Shown here: one piece after another, positions 10,842 to 22,076 of the stretch
How positions within the stretch are numbered: position 1 is the stretch's first letter
How the letters are laid out: each line of letters begins with the position of its first letter
Source of the DNA: Aquilaria yunnanensis
Taxonomy: Eukaryota > Streptophyta > Magnoliopsida > Malvales > Thymelaeaceae
Reading direction: 5' to 3'
Assembly: GCA_039654915.1 (NCBI GenBank)
Contig: CM077597.1
Coordinates: 90,646,001 to 90,710,000 of the forward strand
Length of the DNA stretch: 64,000 bases
Translations under genes and position numbers: made by a program
The notes under the pieces: generated by a model
What the model saw: the letters and a program-made list of their open reading frames with translations, nothing else
Told to the model about the DNA's origin: nothing
The model's database searches: none

Positions 10842-13509
10842 TCACTTGGCCTTTGCTACCGTTGATATGGATGATAGCAGAATGTTTTCTTCAGCAAAGA
10901 CTGTGATTAACTTTCCTTCAATAATGAATTTCATTTTTTGGTGTAATGAAGAGGGAATTGCTCCGGCCATATGAATCCATGGTCTTCCCAACAGACAAGT
11001 ATAAGAAGGATTAATGTCCATAACTTGGAATGTGATATGGAAGACACAAGGGCTGATCCCTATTGGCAGCTCTAGTTCTCCAACAACATCTCTATTCGTC
11101 CCGTCAAATGCTCGAACGGTGATATGACTGTTGTTGAGGTATGATGGGTTTATACCAAACTTGTGTAAGGTTTCAAGTGGCATTACGTTTAGAGTTGACC
11201 CATTATCGATAAGAACTCTAGCCATAATTCGATCTTTGTATTTAACCGAAATATGTAGAGCCTTAAAGTGACCCTTTCCTTCTGCTGGTATCTCATCATC
11301 AGTGAATGTGATGAGATTCTGTGCCGTGATGTTGTTGACGAGATGGTCAAAATTATTCACTGAAATATCTTGCTCAACATAGGCCTTATTTAAGACTTTG
11401 AGAAGGGCTTCTCGATGAACATCAGAGCTTAAGAGTAGTGAAAGTATGGAAATCTTTGTTGGCAGGTGGTTTAACCGCTCCACGGTGCTGTACTCACTTT
11501 GCTTTATGAGTTTAAGAAACTCAGTAGCTTGTTCATCTGTTACCTCTCGAGGCATCTCTTGCTCTTTGGATGTATCTGTGTCAAGAGGCCCACTTGTTGG
11601 GTCTGTGACGTTCTTATCTTGTCGAAGCTTGTGCATTTGCTCTGGAGAGTAACATCAACCACTTCTAGTCATACTCCTAACTTCTAATGGAGTTGATGTG
11701 ATGTTGGAAGTGTAATCATGGCTCCATGGAACAGCCTTGTCTGATTTGTAGGGGAATGGCCTCGGGACTTGAATTCTTAAAGACTTGGCAATAGATTTTG
11801 AAATTGGTATGACTAATGGTTTTGGCATAGCATTGACTTTCCGTTCTTTAATGATCACATTCACATCATCATTTTTGTAGATTTTCACGGAATTCTAAGC
11901 ATTCCTGGATAGAATGACTTTTACTGTCATGAAAGTCACACCACTCCTCATCCTCGACTTCTTCATGTCCAAAAGAAAACTTTCCCATGATGATCCCTTC
12001 TTTCACAAGGCATGAATATACATGCTTAATAGGGGTTATGATATCATTGACTGACTTCTTCATCAGCCGGTGTTCTTCTATCATATTGACTGATTTAGCT
12101 TGATGAGGCGGCAATGGATTATGAGTGACGTTTGATTCGTCGAAAAAGTCCAACCACTTTGACTCGATTAATTGTTGGACTATACGTTTCAATGCTATGC
12201 AATTTTCCAGGCCATGGCCCACGACACCATCATGATATGGGCAAGTTATGTTGGGGTCATACCACCTTGGATACGGGGGTTCAAATGGCTTTGTAGGAAT
12301 TGGACGAATAAGTTGACTTTCAATGAGTTTTGGATACAACTCAGTGTAAGTCATAGGAATTGGCGAAAAGACTTCTCTTGGTCTTTGTGTGGGTACTGGA
12401 GGGATCGGAACAGGTGGCCGTAACTGACTAGGCCTGTTGAAAGGATAATTGTTGGGCCTAATAGGAGGATAATCATTGGGCCTATTGGTAGAATAGGATA
12501 GGCGATGCTCGGTAGCCACAGTACCGATGAGGGGAATCCCTCTTCCGTGTCCTATTTGTTGTACTTCCTCATCCTTTCTTCAGGATGGTCCTCCTCTTTT
12601 GATAAGGTCATTAAAGGACTCAGCAATCTTTCCAGTCCTAATCCCATGCTCGATCCTTTCTCCAGACATTACAACGTCAGAGAAATTAGTTGCCAAATTG
12701 CCGATGAGCTTGTCATAATATGGGTACTTTAGTGTCTGAACAAATAAAGTAACCATTTCTTTTTCCGTCATGGGTGGCTGAACTTGTGCAGCTAAGTCCC
12801 TCCACCTTTGAGCATATTCCTTGAAAGTTTCTTGCTTCTTCTTCTCCATGTTTTGGAGAGTTTGGGGATCTGGGGCCAAGTCCATAACATATTTGTAATT
12901 GCTGATGAAGGCCTGAGCAAGGTCATTCCAAGTTTTGATGTTTCTTGGACCTTGACTTAGATACCACTGTAGTGCTGATTTTGTGAGGCTTTCTTGAAAA
13001 AGTGGGATCCACACCTTTTCATCTTTTGTGAGTGGTTGTAATCATCTTAGAAACAACGTAATGTGAGTGATAGGATCACTTGTTCCATCGTATTTCATAA
13101 AGTCTGGCACCTTAAAGTCTGAGGGGATTATGACATCTGGCACTAAGCAGAGGTCATCCACTGAGAGAGATCCAAATATAGTGCCTCCTTCAATGGCCCG
13201 AAGTCTCTTCTCTATTGTTTCGAACTTTTGAGATTCTCCTTCTTCCTTTGGTAATGTCTTCTTCTCTTCATATACAGTGTCTTGTTTCAGGTGAATGCTA
13301 GCGGACGGTCCTGATTCCTGAAACAGATTTTCTTGAACTGAGACTCGTTGCGGGGTGAATCCCGAAGGATAAGTGGGATCTTGTGCTTCTTTGATGGGAA
13401 CTTGAGTTGCTTTCCCCTTGATTAGCTCCATCAATTGTCTCATTTGTTTTGCCATACTTTCTATCTTGGACTCCATCTCTATGAGACGTCCTTCGGTTTG
13501 TTCTGCCAT
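10842..13509 (-). pseudogene. Tat/Ogre-like gag and retropepsin, decayed
   Basis: It starts MAEQTEGRLIEMESKIESM with a coiled-coil-like helix. A capsid-type gag domain follows (13014-12580: SALQWYLSQ, YAQRWRDLAAQVQPP). Next come a proline-rich segment with CPYHDGVVGHGLENC and CDFHDSKSHSIQEC cysteine/histidine motifs, and a linker ending PKPLVI...MTRSG. The retropepsin has the active site VLIDNGSTLNVMP and flap/terminal motif LLGRPWIH. Breaks: a stop or frameshift near 13015-13041, an in-frame TGA at 12580-12582, a frameshift near 11869-11888, and an in-frame TGA at 11655-11657. It ends at 10842 without continuing into RT. These proteins would form the particle and mature it; this copy cannot make them intact. 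Confidence 0.88.
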
Positions 13510-14373
13510 TAATCTTGTTTGGAGCCGAGTTGAATATCGGTGTTGAGGTCCAATTTTACCCTTTTTAAAGTAAGATTTATTTTATTAGACTCTACATGTA
13601 TGTGATTTATGCAATGGATGTATGCATGCAATGAGTGAGTTTGATTATCCACTATCGTGGAACTTCAAGACTTTTAGTTGTCATTATAAAGACCAAAAAG
13701 TTAGCATAGTTTGATGTGTGGTTTTGATGCATGAAGAATAATTGCATAAAATCGAAGTACAAGAAAATAAAAATAGGGTTATTAATAAGTTAAATAGCAA
13801 TCAACAACTCATGAACTATTATGGAAAAATGAGTTAAAACCATAAATATAAGATGCGAAGAAAATAAAAGTGTAAAACAACAACATAGCATAACAAGGAC
13901 ATGCTTATGGCGTTGGTAAATGGGAGGAATACTATGGTCAGTCCTATGGTTAAGTGGGGAGTTCTATATGCATAGGGTGGTTTATCAAAAAGGCAAGGCA
14001 TAGTTCCCGAATCCCATCACTAAATTATAGTGACGGCCCAATTCCTTACCCTCTAGGGTTTATGTAAGGAAAGGATTAATTCGAGTCGTAGCTTTTCATG
14101 GGCCCATGCAGAGACTAACCGTCTCAGGAGGCAATACACTACTTTGCTACTTTGAAACCAGTGAAGGCTTGGAGACCATGGCCTCACAAGGACAACAACA
14201 CCAATTCCGCTTAGAAAGAACGTGTTCGATTTGAGGAAGTTCGGGTATAGAGCTTCATGTCGTGAATGCATTATGCATGTTTACCTAAGTAAATATAACA
14301 TATAAATCCACATAATAATAAGCAAAGTAAATCAAAACAAATCAACTTCTAGGCTCGACTCACTATCATCGAC
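13510..14373 (-). other. Untranslated leader of element A
   Basis: Lies between the primer-binding site and gag. It is homologous to 34596-35678 of element B, without that copy's expanded 59-bp repeats. No gene is seen; the 72-codon frame at 14053-14271 has no recognisable motif. Confidence 0.7.
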
Positions 14374-14391
14374 TCCCCAGTGGAGTCGCCA
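14374..14391 (-). promoter_or_regulatory. Primer-binding site of element A
   Basis: TGGCGACTCCACTGGGGA on the minus strand, three bases inside the LTR end (GTTGCCACA). It is identical to the site in element B. This sequence is typical of Tat/Ogre elements, which are reported to use tRNA-Arg. Confidence 0.75.
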
Positions 14392-16559
14392 AGCTGTGGC
14401 AACGTGCGGGTTTTCGGGAGTCACCACCAATCGGTTTTTGCTCAGGTCGATTGGACACCTTAAAAATGGTCTGCGAGAGTTCAGGGGTTCGGGAGTACGG
14501 TTACGTTAAAACAACTTTGTTATAACGCCAAAAAATTGGTACCTTAGTTCATTTCAATTTTTTTTTGCTTTGCTTTAAAAAAAATTCAGTTAATTTTCAA
14601 CACAGAAATTTTAACTGAATTAGTCGGATGTGAATTTTTAAGTTAATACGGGTTTAAAAATCTTTAGTAATTAATTTGTATAAAATTTTATATTTCTGAA
14701 TCATGGACTCTGCCGAATCACCCGGACACGGAATTTGATGAAATTTTAAATAATTTAATCCATATCGTAAACTTTATGGATTTTTATCTTTTGTATCTAT
14801 TTAAATTATTTAATTAAAAGTTTGTATTTTCTCCAAGCCATAAATCCTATCGGATCACCCGGACATGGATTGTAATTTAAAATTTATTGTTAATTATTTA
14901 GATTTTTAATTTTTATTTTTTTATGAAATTTTTGATTTTTTAATGGTCTTAATGTTAATTAAATTTAAAATTTTATTTTTCTTTCTTATTTCTTTTTATA
15001 TTTTTTATTCTTTTCTTTCTTTCTTTTTATTCTTTTTTTTTTGTTTTATTCTTTTGTTTGTTCTTTTTCTTTTCTTTTACATTTCTTTTATTTTCTTTTT
15101 CTTTTTTTTCTTTCTTTTTTTTTCTTATTCTTTTTATTTACTTTTCTTTTTATTTTCTTGTTTAATGAAAAATCTTTATTATTTATTTTTTAAGTAATTA
15201 CTCAATTTTTAAAGGAACCAAAAATAATTTTTTAGATTACCTAATATCAAGATTCTTTATTTAATAAAGAAATCAAAGATTTGACAATCATATATTTATT
15301 TTATGTTTATTTTTTATTTGATAAAAGATGAGCCAAAAAAAATAATAATTATTTAATCAATATTTTATTTATTTAATAAAGAAACCAAGGATTTATATGT
15401 ATATTTTAAAAATAAAAGAAAAGTCTTGATATTTATATATTTTATTTATTTTTGATAAAAGATTTTTTTTAAATTAATTATCTAATTTATAAGTCTAAAA
15501 AATACATTTAATTAATAAGTCTAAAATATTTAAAGAGAACTTAATTCTATTCTATTTATTTTTATCATCTTTATTTGAAATCATTTGGCTAAATTTTTTT
15601 TTATTTGTTTAATAAAGGAATCAAAAAGTTATATTTTTTTATTTTAAAAGAAATAAGTAAAATATCACTGAATAAAGAAATAAGTAAAATATTAGCCCAT
15701 AGTTTTTTTATTCTTTTATTCTTTTTATTAATAAAGGAACCAAAAAGTTTTATTTTATTATTTTAAAGGAAATAAGTAAAATATTACAGGATAAAGAAAT
15801 AAGTAAAATATTACCCCAAAGTTTTTTATTCATTTATTCTTTTTACTGGATAAAAGGAAAATTTAATGTAACTATCAGAAAAATTAATTTTTATTTATAT
15901 ACTTTATTTAAAAAATATTTTTTCATTTTCCAAACCATGGATCCTAGCGGATCATTTGGACATGGAATTTAATTTAAGTTTATTTATTTAATTAATTTTA
16001 ATCATAATTTTTTTATTATTTTTAATATTTTATTATTATTTTTATATTTTTCTTAAATTTTTAATTATCATTAGTTTAAAGATATATTTAAAAAGAATTG
16101 ATTTTTATTTTAATTATGTTTGTTTAATAATTTAAGAAAAAGGGAATAAAAGGTTAACTTTTCAAAGAAATAAAAATATGTGTTTCAAAATAATGGAGGA
16201 TGGGAACTTTTGTTAAAAATTGATTTTTTTGTTAGCCCTAAAAATAAATGGAATAAAGTTAATTGTTCACATAAAAAATTTTCTTCTTTTAATTTGTTCT
16301 TATTTACTTATTATAGTTAAAAGTGAAATAAATTTAACCACCTATAAAAAGACAATTACATAAAGTAAATAAAGAACAATTAATAATAATAAAGTGGGGC
16401 TTTTTGGCCATCCACTTAAAAAAATTACATAAATTAAATAACATATGCAAATAAATAAATAGAAAGCACATAAAGTAAATAAAGGAATATTAAAAGATAA
16501 TAAATAAATAAATAAAGTGGAGCTTTTTTGCCATCCACTTTAAAAATAAATAAATAGGA

Positions 16560-16573
16560 GGTATAACCTTCCA

Positions 16574-16624
<51 letters not shown>

Positions 16625-16960
16625 GTTAGTTGTTAGTAATTAGTTGTTAATAATAATAATAATAATAATAATAAAGTTAGTAAAGTCAATTGTTAACATT
16701 AATAACAACAATAATAAAAGTTAGTAAAGTTAGTAAAGTTAGTTGTTAATAATAATAATAATAAAGTTAGTAAAGTTAGTAAAGTTAATTGTTAACATTA
16801 ATAACAACAATAATAAAAGTTAGTAAAGTTAGTAAAGTTAGTTGTTAATAATAATAATAATAATAATAAATTAGTAAAGTTAGTAAAGTTAGTGATTAGT
16901 TGTGCAAAAAAATTAAAAGATTAGTGACTTATAACAATAATAATAACAATAATAATAATA
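16560..16960. repeat. AAT microsatellite and 'aaagttagt' short repeats
   Basis: Runs of (AAT)n alternate with tandem 'agttagtaa' and 'ttgttaacattaataacaacaat' blocks. The element B LTR has a related array of 'aattaacttggctaac' units near 33000-33420. Confidence 0.85.
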
Positions 16961-17084
16961 AAAGTTAGTGATTATTGTTACTTCTGCAGAAATAAAGAAA
17001 AGGTTAGTGACCAAAAGGAACAAATATGAAAAGATAGAGGATGAAATCAAGGTTTTACCTTTTGAAAACAAATTTTGAATCTGA

Positions 17085-17420
17085 AGAAAACGGGAAAAAC
17101 AGAGCGCGACGCAGGGGGGGGGGGGGCGACGGCAAAAGGGGAAACGTGACGGCGCGATGGAGTGGGCACGACGACGGCGCGACGGGAGGTGGCCGGCGTG
17201 TGGCGTGGAGGTGGCCGGCAACGGCGCGGGAGATGGCTGGCGGAGCGTCGGAGGAAGGGGAACGCGTCGGAGGAGAAGAGAAAAGAAATAGGGGCGGCGA
17301 CGGGGCGGAGGTGACAGCGGCGGCGTGTGGAAAAACGGCAGTGGCTGTGGCGGTGGGGAAGAACGGCGGAGGGACGCGACGGCGAGGAAGAAACGGACGG
17401 CGAAACGAAGAGAGAGAGAG
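17085..17420. other. GC-rich island in the element A LTR
   Basis: A sharply GC-rich stretch (cgacgg, cggcg, a G10 run) in an AT-rich LTR, downstream of the TATA box on the minus strand, so it would lie in the transcribed leader. Both strands show long Arg/Gly/Ala- or Pro/Ser-rich frames that I regard as by-products of composition. Confidence 0.6.
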
Positions 17421-17591
17421 CAAACGGAAATATTGGGAACAGGGGTTAAAACGTGAAAAAAGAAAAGTTTTGGTCTTATGGGATGAGGGAGGAGAGGCCA
17501 GGGACTAAGGCTATAATTTTTTCTTTTTTTAAAACGGAGCTCTAAGCTTGATTTCTTTTTTTCTCTATGTTAAGCCACAGATTTGGACCCC

Positions 17592-17599
17592 TATTTATA
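17592..17599 (-). promoter_or_regulatory. TATA box of element A LTR
   Basis: TATAAATA on the minus strand, aligned with the TATAAATA of the element B LTR by surrounding sequence ('ctcctt...tataaata...'). Probable core promoter of the genomic RNA. Confidence 0.6.
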
Positions 17600-18251
17600 G
17601 GGGAAGGAGGCCTGAACTGTTTACAATTAAAAAATAATTAAAATCAAACTTATCTATTAATTTGGTAAAATGACAGTTTCAGTCCTTTACGTCTCTTTGA
17701 TTTTGGGGGAGTTCCTGAAGCTTCTGATTTTGACAATTTTGTCTTTTTCTGTCAATTTGGGCTAGAATTGGCGTGAAAAATTACCAAATGCTTCTGAAAC
17801 TTTCAGCTTTTGTCAAATTTTTCCAAAACTTCTCAATGTTGTCATTTTTACCCCAAACTTTTCAATTTTGTCATTTTTTATGGATTTTTCTTTTGTATTT
17901 CATACGTACATTTATACACACATATATCATTTTAATTAAACCCTTATAAAACAAAAATGTATTTTAAACTAATTAACTTAATTAAAATTTTTCGTTAATA
18001 ATAATTAATTGATTAATAATTAATTAATAATAATAATAATTTTTTAATTAATTTTTTTTTGAACTTTAATTTTTGGATATACACACATAGATATTAACTT
18101 AACAAAATGCCCCTTCCCCAAAACTATTTAATTTAATTTTCTCTTTGTATAATAAATTTTTTAATTAATTATTATTTATTTAATTAATTAATTTTTATTT
18201 ATTTTATTATTTTTTTTAAAAAAAGGGGTCGGACAAAATTGGGTGTCAACA

Positions 18252-18764
18252 AGGGAGATGATGAATAGTTATATCTCCTCCATTTATAACCAACTTAGCC
18301 CAACTCTCTTCCACTTGTCACCTTGGCCCTCAAACTAAACTTTGAATCACTTAGGCCACTTAAACACTCCCCACACCATCATTCCTTGGTCCCAAAGAAA
18401 GGTTTTTCTTACCCAAACACTTTGCCCTTAAGCCACTTAAGACATTATAAAGCATAATAGCTCAATTTCTTACTTAGTGCATTTTTTCACCCTTAACTTT
18501 CGCTTTTGGTTAAAATGGCTATAACCATTTATGGTCTTAAATCAACCAGCTCAAAACACTTGCATGAACCTAATTTTACCAAAATTATGGTCATGCCACT
18601 AACTTGGGCCAAAATTACCATTTTGCCCTTTTTGCCCCTTAGGTGCCAGTTACTATTTGGAACTCAATTTAACCTTACTTAACTTTGCTTTCCCTGCTTA
18701 ATGAAACTTATTTGAGGGTAAAATAACTTGGAATTTACTTACCTCAACATTTAATGTAGAGGAA
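18252..18764. other. Unassigned segment between element A and Athila fragment
   Basis: No coding frame. It is rich in 'cccttggccc', 'ccttaagccacttaag' and 'accattttgccc' phrases, in the style of plant LTR sequence, but I cannot match it to another LTR in the window. Confidence 0.4.
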
Positions 18765-20528
18765 ATACTAGGAGAGCCTTTACAGAACAACTTCGAGAGA
18801 CCAACCAAAAATCCATACTCACAAACTTACAATCCTGGTTAGAGGAATCATCCAAATTTCAGTTGGAGAAATGATAATCATGCTCAACCTTCACAACCAC
18901 TTTTGCACACCCAACAAAATTTTCAACAATCTCAAGAGTATGCACCATTTGTTCCTCCTTTTAGGAAAAATTTTGAAGATACATTGCATTCATTTATTGA
19001 GAAGCAAGAGTCAATCAATGCTCAAACAAGTCAAACCATAGTTGATTTGAAAGAAACTCTTGCAAAATTTGCATATGCACTCAACACTTAGGAGAAAGGA
19101 AAATTTCTTTCTCAACCACAACCAAATTGCAAAGGTCAAACTATAGATCAAGTGAAAGTCAATCATTACACTCCGCGGTGGTAAGGTTGTTGAAAAATCC
19201 ATTCCTGATCCTTGTGAAGGAGACGATGAGTCAACTTCTAAGAGTAAAGAATGGGTTGAACCTATACCAAACGAAGAACAAATTGAATCTCTACCTACAC
19301 CTCAATTTCCTCAGGTATTAACTGTTCCTAAGAAGGTGAATCGAAATCCTGAAATTTTGGATATTTTCAAGCAGGTAAAGATTAATATCCCCTTGTTGGA
19401 TGCAATTAAACAGGTACCTTCTTATGCCAAAATTTTGAAGAATTTATGCACTGTTAAAAGAAAACTGAATGTGGAAAAGAAAGACTTCTTGGCCGAGCAG
19501 GTAAGTTCTATTATTCAAAATAATACTGCTTTGAAATACAAGGATCCTGGTTGTCCAACAATTTTATATTTTATTGGAGAACATAAAATTGAGCAAGCAT
19601 TACTTGATCTTGGGGCTAGTGTAAACTTACTTCTATATTCAGTTTACCAAAAACTAAATTTAGGTGAGTTAAAACCAACCGAAGTAACTCTTTTACTTGC
19701 TGACAGATCAGTGAAAGTACCAAGAGGAGTTGTTGAGGATGTGTTAGTCCAAGTTGATAAATTTATTTATCCTGTAGATTTTATTATTTTGGACACACCA
19801 CTAGTGGAAATCAAGAATTCAATACCTGTTATCTTGGGACGTCCATTTTTAGCAACTTCTAATGCCTTAATTAATTGCAGGAATGGATTGATGAAGCTGA
19901 CATTTGGGAATATGACATTAGAGTTAAATGTTTTTAACTTACTTAAGCAACCTCTAGAAAAGGAAGATGAAAGTGAGGAAGTTTGCATCATTGACACTTT
20001 TGTGAAAAACCACATTGAAGTGGTAAAAAGAAACACATGTTGGAAACCAAAAATTGAAGAGCAAAATAGAATCCCCACAATAAAGTTGAAGTTCTTACCC
20101 AAAGAATTAAAGTACCTAATGTCAAGGAAAAATGCTAAATCATGGATGATACGCTGGATCAAATTACTCCAAGAATTCAACATTGTGATCAAGGATAAGA
20201 ATGACTCCAAAAATGTTGCCGCTGACTAATTGTCAAGACTGACAATGAATTCAACAATTGAGACTGCACCCATAAATTATTGTTTTCCTGACAAATTTCT
20301 ATTTTCTATCACTACAGTACATTGACTTGCTAATATTGTCAATTTTTTTTGTGACAGGACAGATACCAGCTCAATGGAGTATTCAAGATAAGAAGAAATT
20401 TCTACATGAGGTGAAAAATTTTTATTGGATGACTTTTATCTTTTCAAATACTGTTCTGACCAGATATTTATAAGATGCATACCTGAGAATAAGGTAAAAA
20501 TTGTTATTGAATTTTCTCATTTTGAAAC
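18765..20528 (+). pseudogene. Athila-type gag end, protease and RNase H end, internally deleted (element C)
   Basis: The first part reads as the gag tail (YSQTYNPG, stop, RNHPNFSW; TLHSFIEKQESINAQ; TIVDLKETLAKFAYALNT) with several stops. A 297-codon open frame at 19336-20229 then holds the Athila retropepsin: CPTILYFIGEHKIEQALLDL-GASVNLL, ADRSVKVPRGVVEDVLVQV, VILGRPFLATSNALINCRNG. After a large deletion that removed RT, it joins the end of RNase H (RWIKLLQEFNIVIKDKNDS...VAAD). The beginning of the integrase zinc region follows, up to the element D insertion. The active-site motif DLGAS replaces the more usual DxGA/S form, as in other Athila copies. Confidence 0.85.
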
Positions 20529-20533
20529 GTGCG

Positions 20534-22076
20534 TGATGCGAACCCCGATGGTATAAATGTAACGACCCAAGTCCAGAACCGGTCAATGGAACACCTGCCC
20601 ACACCACATGGGCTATCCTTTGGAAAAGGATAAGCGCTAGGTGCTTATGTTCTGGAATTGAAGCCTATATATCCACATAAGGCTTCCCACAATTCACCCA
20701 TGTGGGATATGGGGGTGTTACAAACTCCCCCCCTTATGTACCCAACGTCCCTGTTGGGGTCAATCGGATTACTTGGTTCCCTGAACCAAGTAACCTCTCT
20801 AATCGGACTACTTAGCCCCTGGCCAAGTAGCCTCTCGAATCCAGGATCAGTCCCAGTAGACGATGCATGTGCATACCCACTATGTCACACCATCGTGGTC
20901 CCGGGTCAGCTCTGATATCATCTGTAACGACCCAAGTCCAGAACCGGTCAACGGAACACCTGCCCACACCACATGGGCTATCCTTTGGAAAAGGATAAGC
21001 GCTAGGTGCTTATGTTCTGGAATTGAAGCCTATATATCCACATAAGGCTTCCCACAATTCACCCATGTGGGATATGGGGGTGTTACAATAAAGACCCTGA
21101 AATGCGCCCAAGATGTTTTTCAAGCTCCACAAGACATCAAAGAGACTGGGTTTAAAACCCCCACCCCTAATCAATGTGTGATTAGAAACGAGAAGTATAG
21201 AACTCCAAGAACACAAGCACACTTGTGCACCAAGGCAGTCCGCCAAGAACCAAAGAGAAAACCTCTCTAAAGAGCAATATTATTTCGGCATTAATCTGTG
21301 TGTTTACATCCAAAATATGTGCCTTTATATAGGCCTAAACTAGGGTTAAAAGCTGGGCAAAATTCGTAGCCTAAATCCCTTAGGAATCCTAGATACAAAG
21401 ACATAGGAAATCCTAGTCAAATTAGGACTCTAATTCCTAGTTTGAACAAGTTTATTGAATGCAGCGTATGCCACTTGTCCAAAATGATTTAAAACTATTC
21501 CATAGCCTAAATAACTTCCTAAATAATGTATCTAAATAGGATTTGAATAAAAATAAAATATAAATACAAGATTAAACCCGAAAACTCCCAAATAGCCTTT
21601 TTGGGTGCATTTTGGGCACTTTAAGGTTCTCTCTTGTATCTTCAGCTCCAAGCTTGAATCTTTGAGTTCCAATGGCATGAATCTTCATCTTAGATGTGGT
21701 AATGAAGGTTCTTAGATGTGGTAATGAAGGTCTGGAAAGTTAGAGCTCAAAAATCCAGCTTGTGGATACAAAATGCAATAAGAACACTTAAGGTGGCTCA
21801 AATGGTGCACTTTGAGTGTTGCCCTTGATGTCCTTGTTTTGAGACTTGTCTAAGCACTCCAGAATTGAGTACCAAGCATGTCCATCACCTTGATATAATG
21901 TCTTAAAAGTTCCAGCAACTCCTTGTGAGGTTTCATGGCCATCCTCCTTGAAGAAGCTTGAAACAAAGGCTTGTAGTGCACTTGAGAGCTCCTTAGCTTT
22001 CTTCCTTGTCATAGGTCCACTAGAAACCTTCAATGGGTCCTTGCCTTCTCCATGTGTGCTTTCCTTGATCATATCA
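20534..22076 (-). repeat. 3' LTR of element D (with TRIM insertion)
   Basis: About 1013 bp of LTR plus a 530-bp TRIM. It differs from the 5' LTR by scattered substitutions and by a direct 22-bp duplication ('tcttagatgtggtaatgaag') near 21688-21732. A minus-strand TATA (TATATAAAGG) is at 21322-21331. Its 5' part encodes the last ~96 residues of the polyprotein. Confidence 0.9.
20558..21087 (-). mobile_element. TRIM-like miniature LTR element, TSD ATAAA
   Basis: Two 165-bp direct repeats (20558-20722 and 20923-21087, TGTAAC...GTTACA) flank a 200-bp core. On the minus strand the core starts with GATATCAGAGC, close to the iMet primer-binding site TGGTATCAGAGC, and ends with the polypurine run AAGGGGGGGGAG. 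It is flanked by ATAAA on both sides. The unoccupied site is seen in the other LTR of element D at 27467 ('ggtataaagacc'). Confidence 0.9.

Larger units (their letters stand above)
4767..18251 (-). mobile_element. Element A: 5' portion of a non-autonomous Tat/Ogre-like retrotransposon with cargo genes
   Basis: Read on the minus strand the order is 5' LTR (18251-14395), primer-binding site, leader, gag-protease, a long non-coding stretch, three 182-residue zinc-finger-like genes, then a LOG gene ending at 4771. The gag and retropepsin match Tat-lineage elements, and no reverse transcriptase or integrase is present. The Tekay insertion at 4766 cuts it, so the downstream repeats and 3' LTR lie beyond the left edge. 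Gene order equals that of element B (32015-48413). Confidence 0.85.
14395..18251 (-). repeat. 5' LTR of element A (3857 bp)
   Basis: On the minus strand it begins TGTTGACACCC and ends GTTGCCACA. It is AT-rich with long A/T homopolymer and pyrimidine tracts, an AAT microsatellite region (16560-16960) and a GC-rich island (17085-17420). The U5 end near 14400-14560 is conserved with LTRs B, E and F. Frames inside, such as the Phe/Leu-rich one at 14943-15197, are low complexity. Confidence 0.85.

Noticed and set aside
14943..15197. 84-codon Phe/Leu-rich frame resembling a membrane protein
   Set aside because: Made by a T-rich tract in the LTR of element A; low complexity, no start context.
17041..17508. 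155-codon Gly/Arg-rich frame and its antisense Pro/Ser-rich partner
   Set aside because: Open on both strands because of the GC-rich island; not conserved in the element B LTR.
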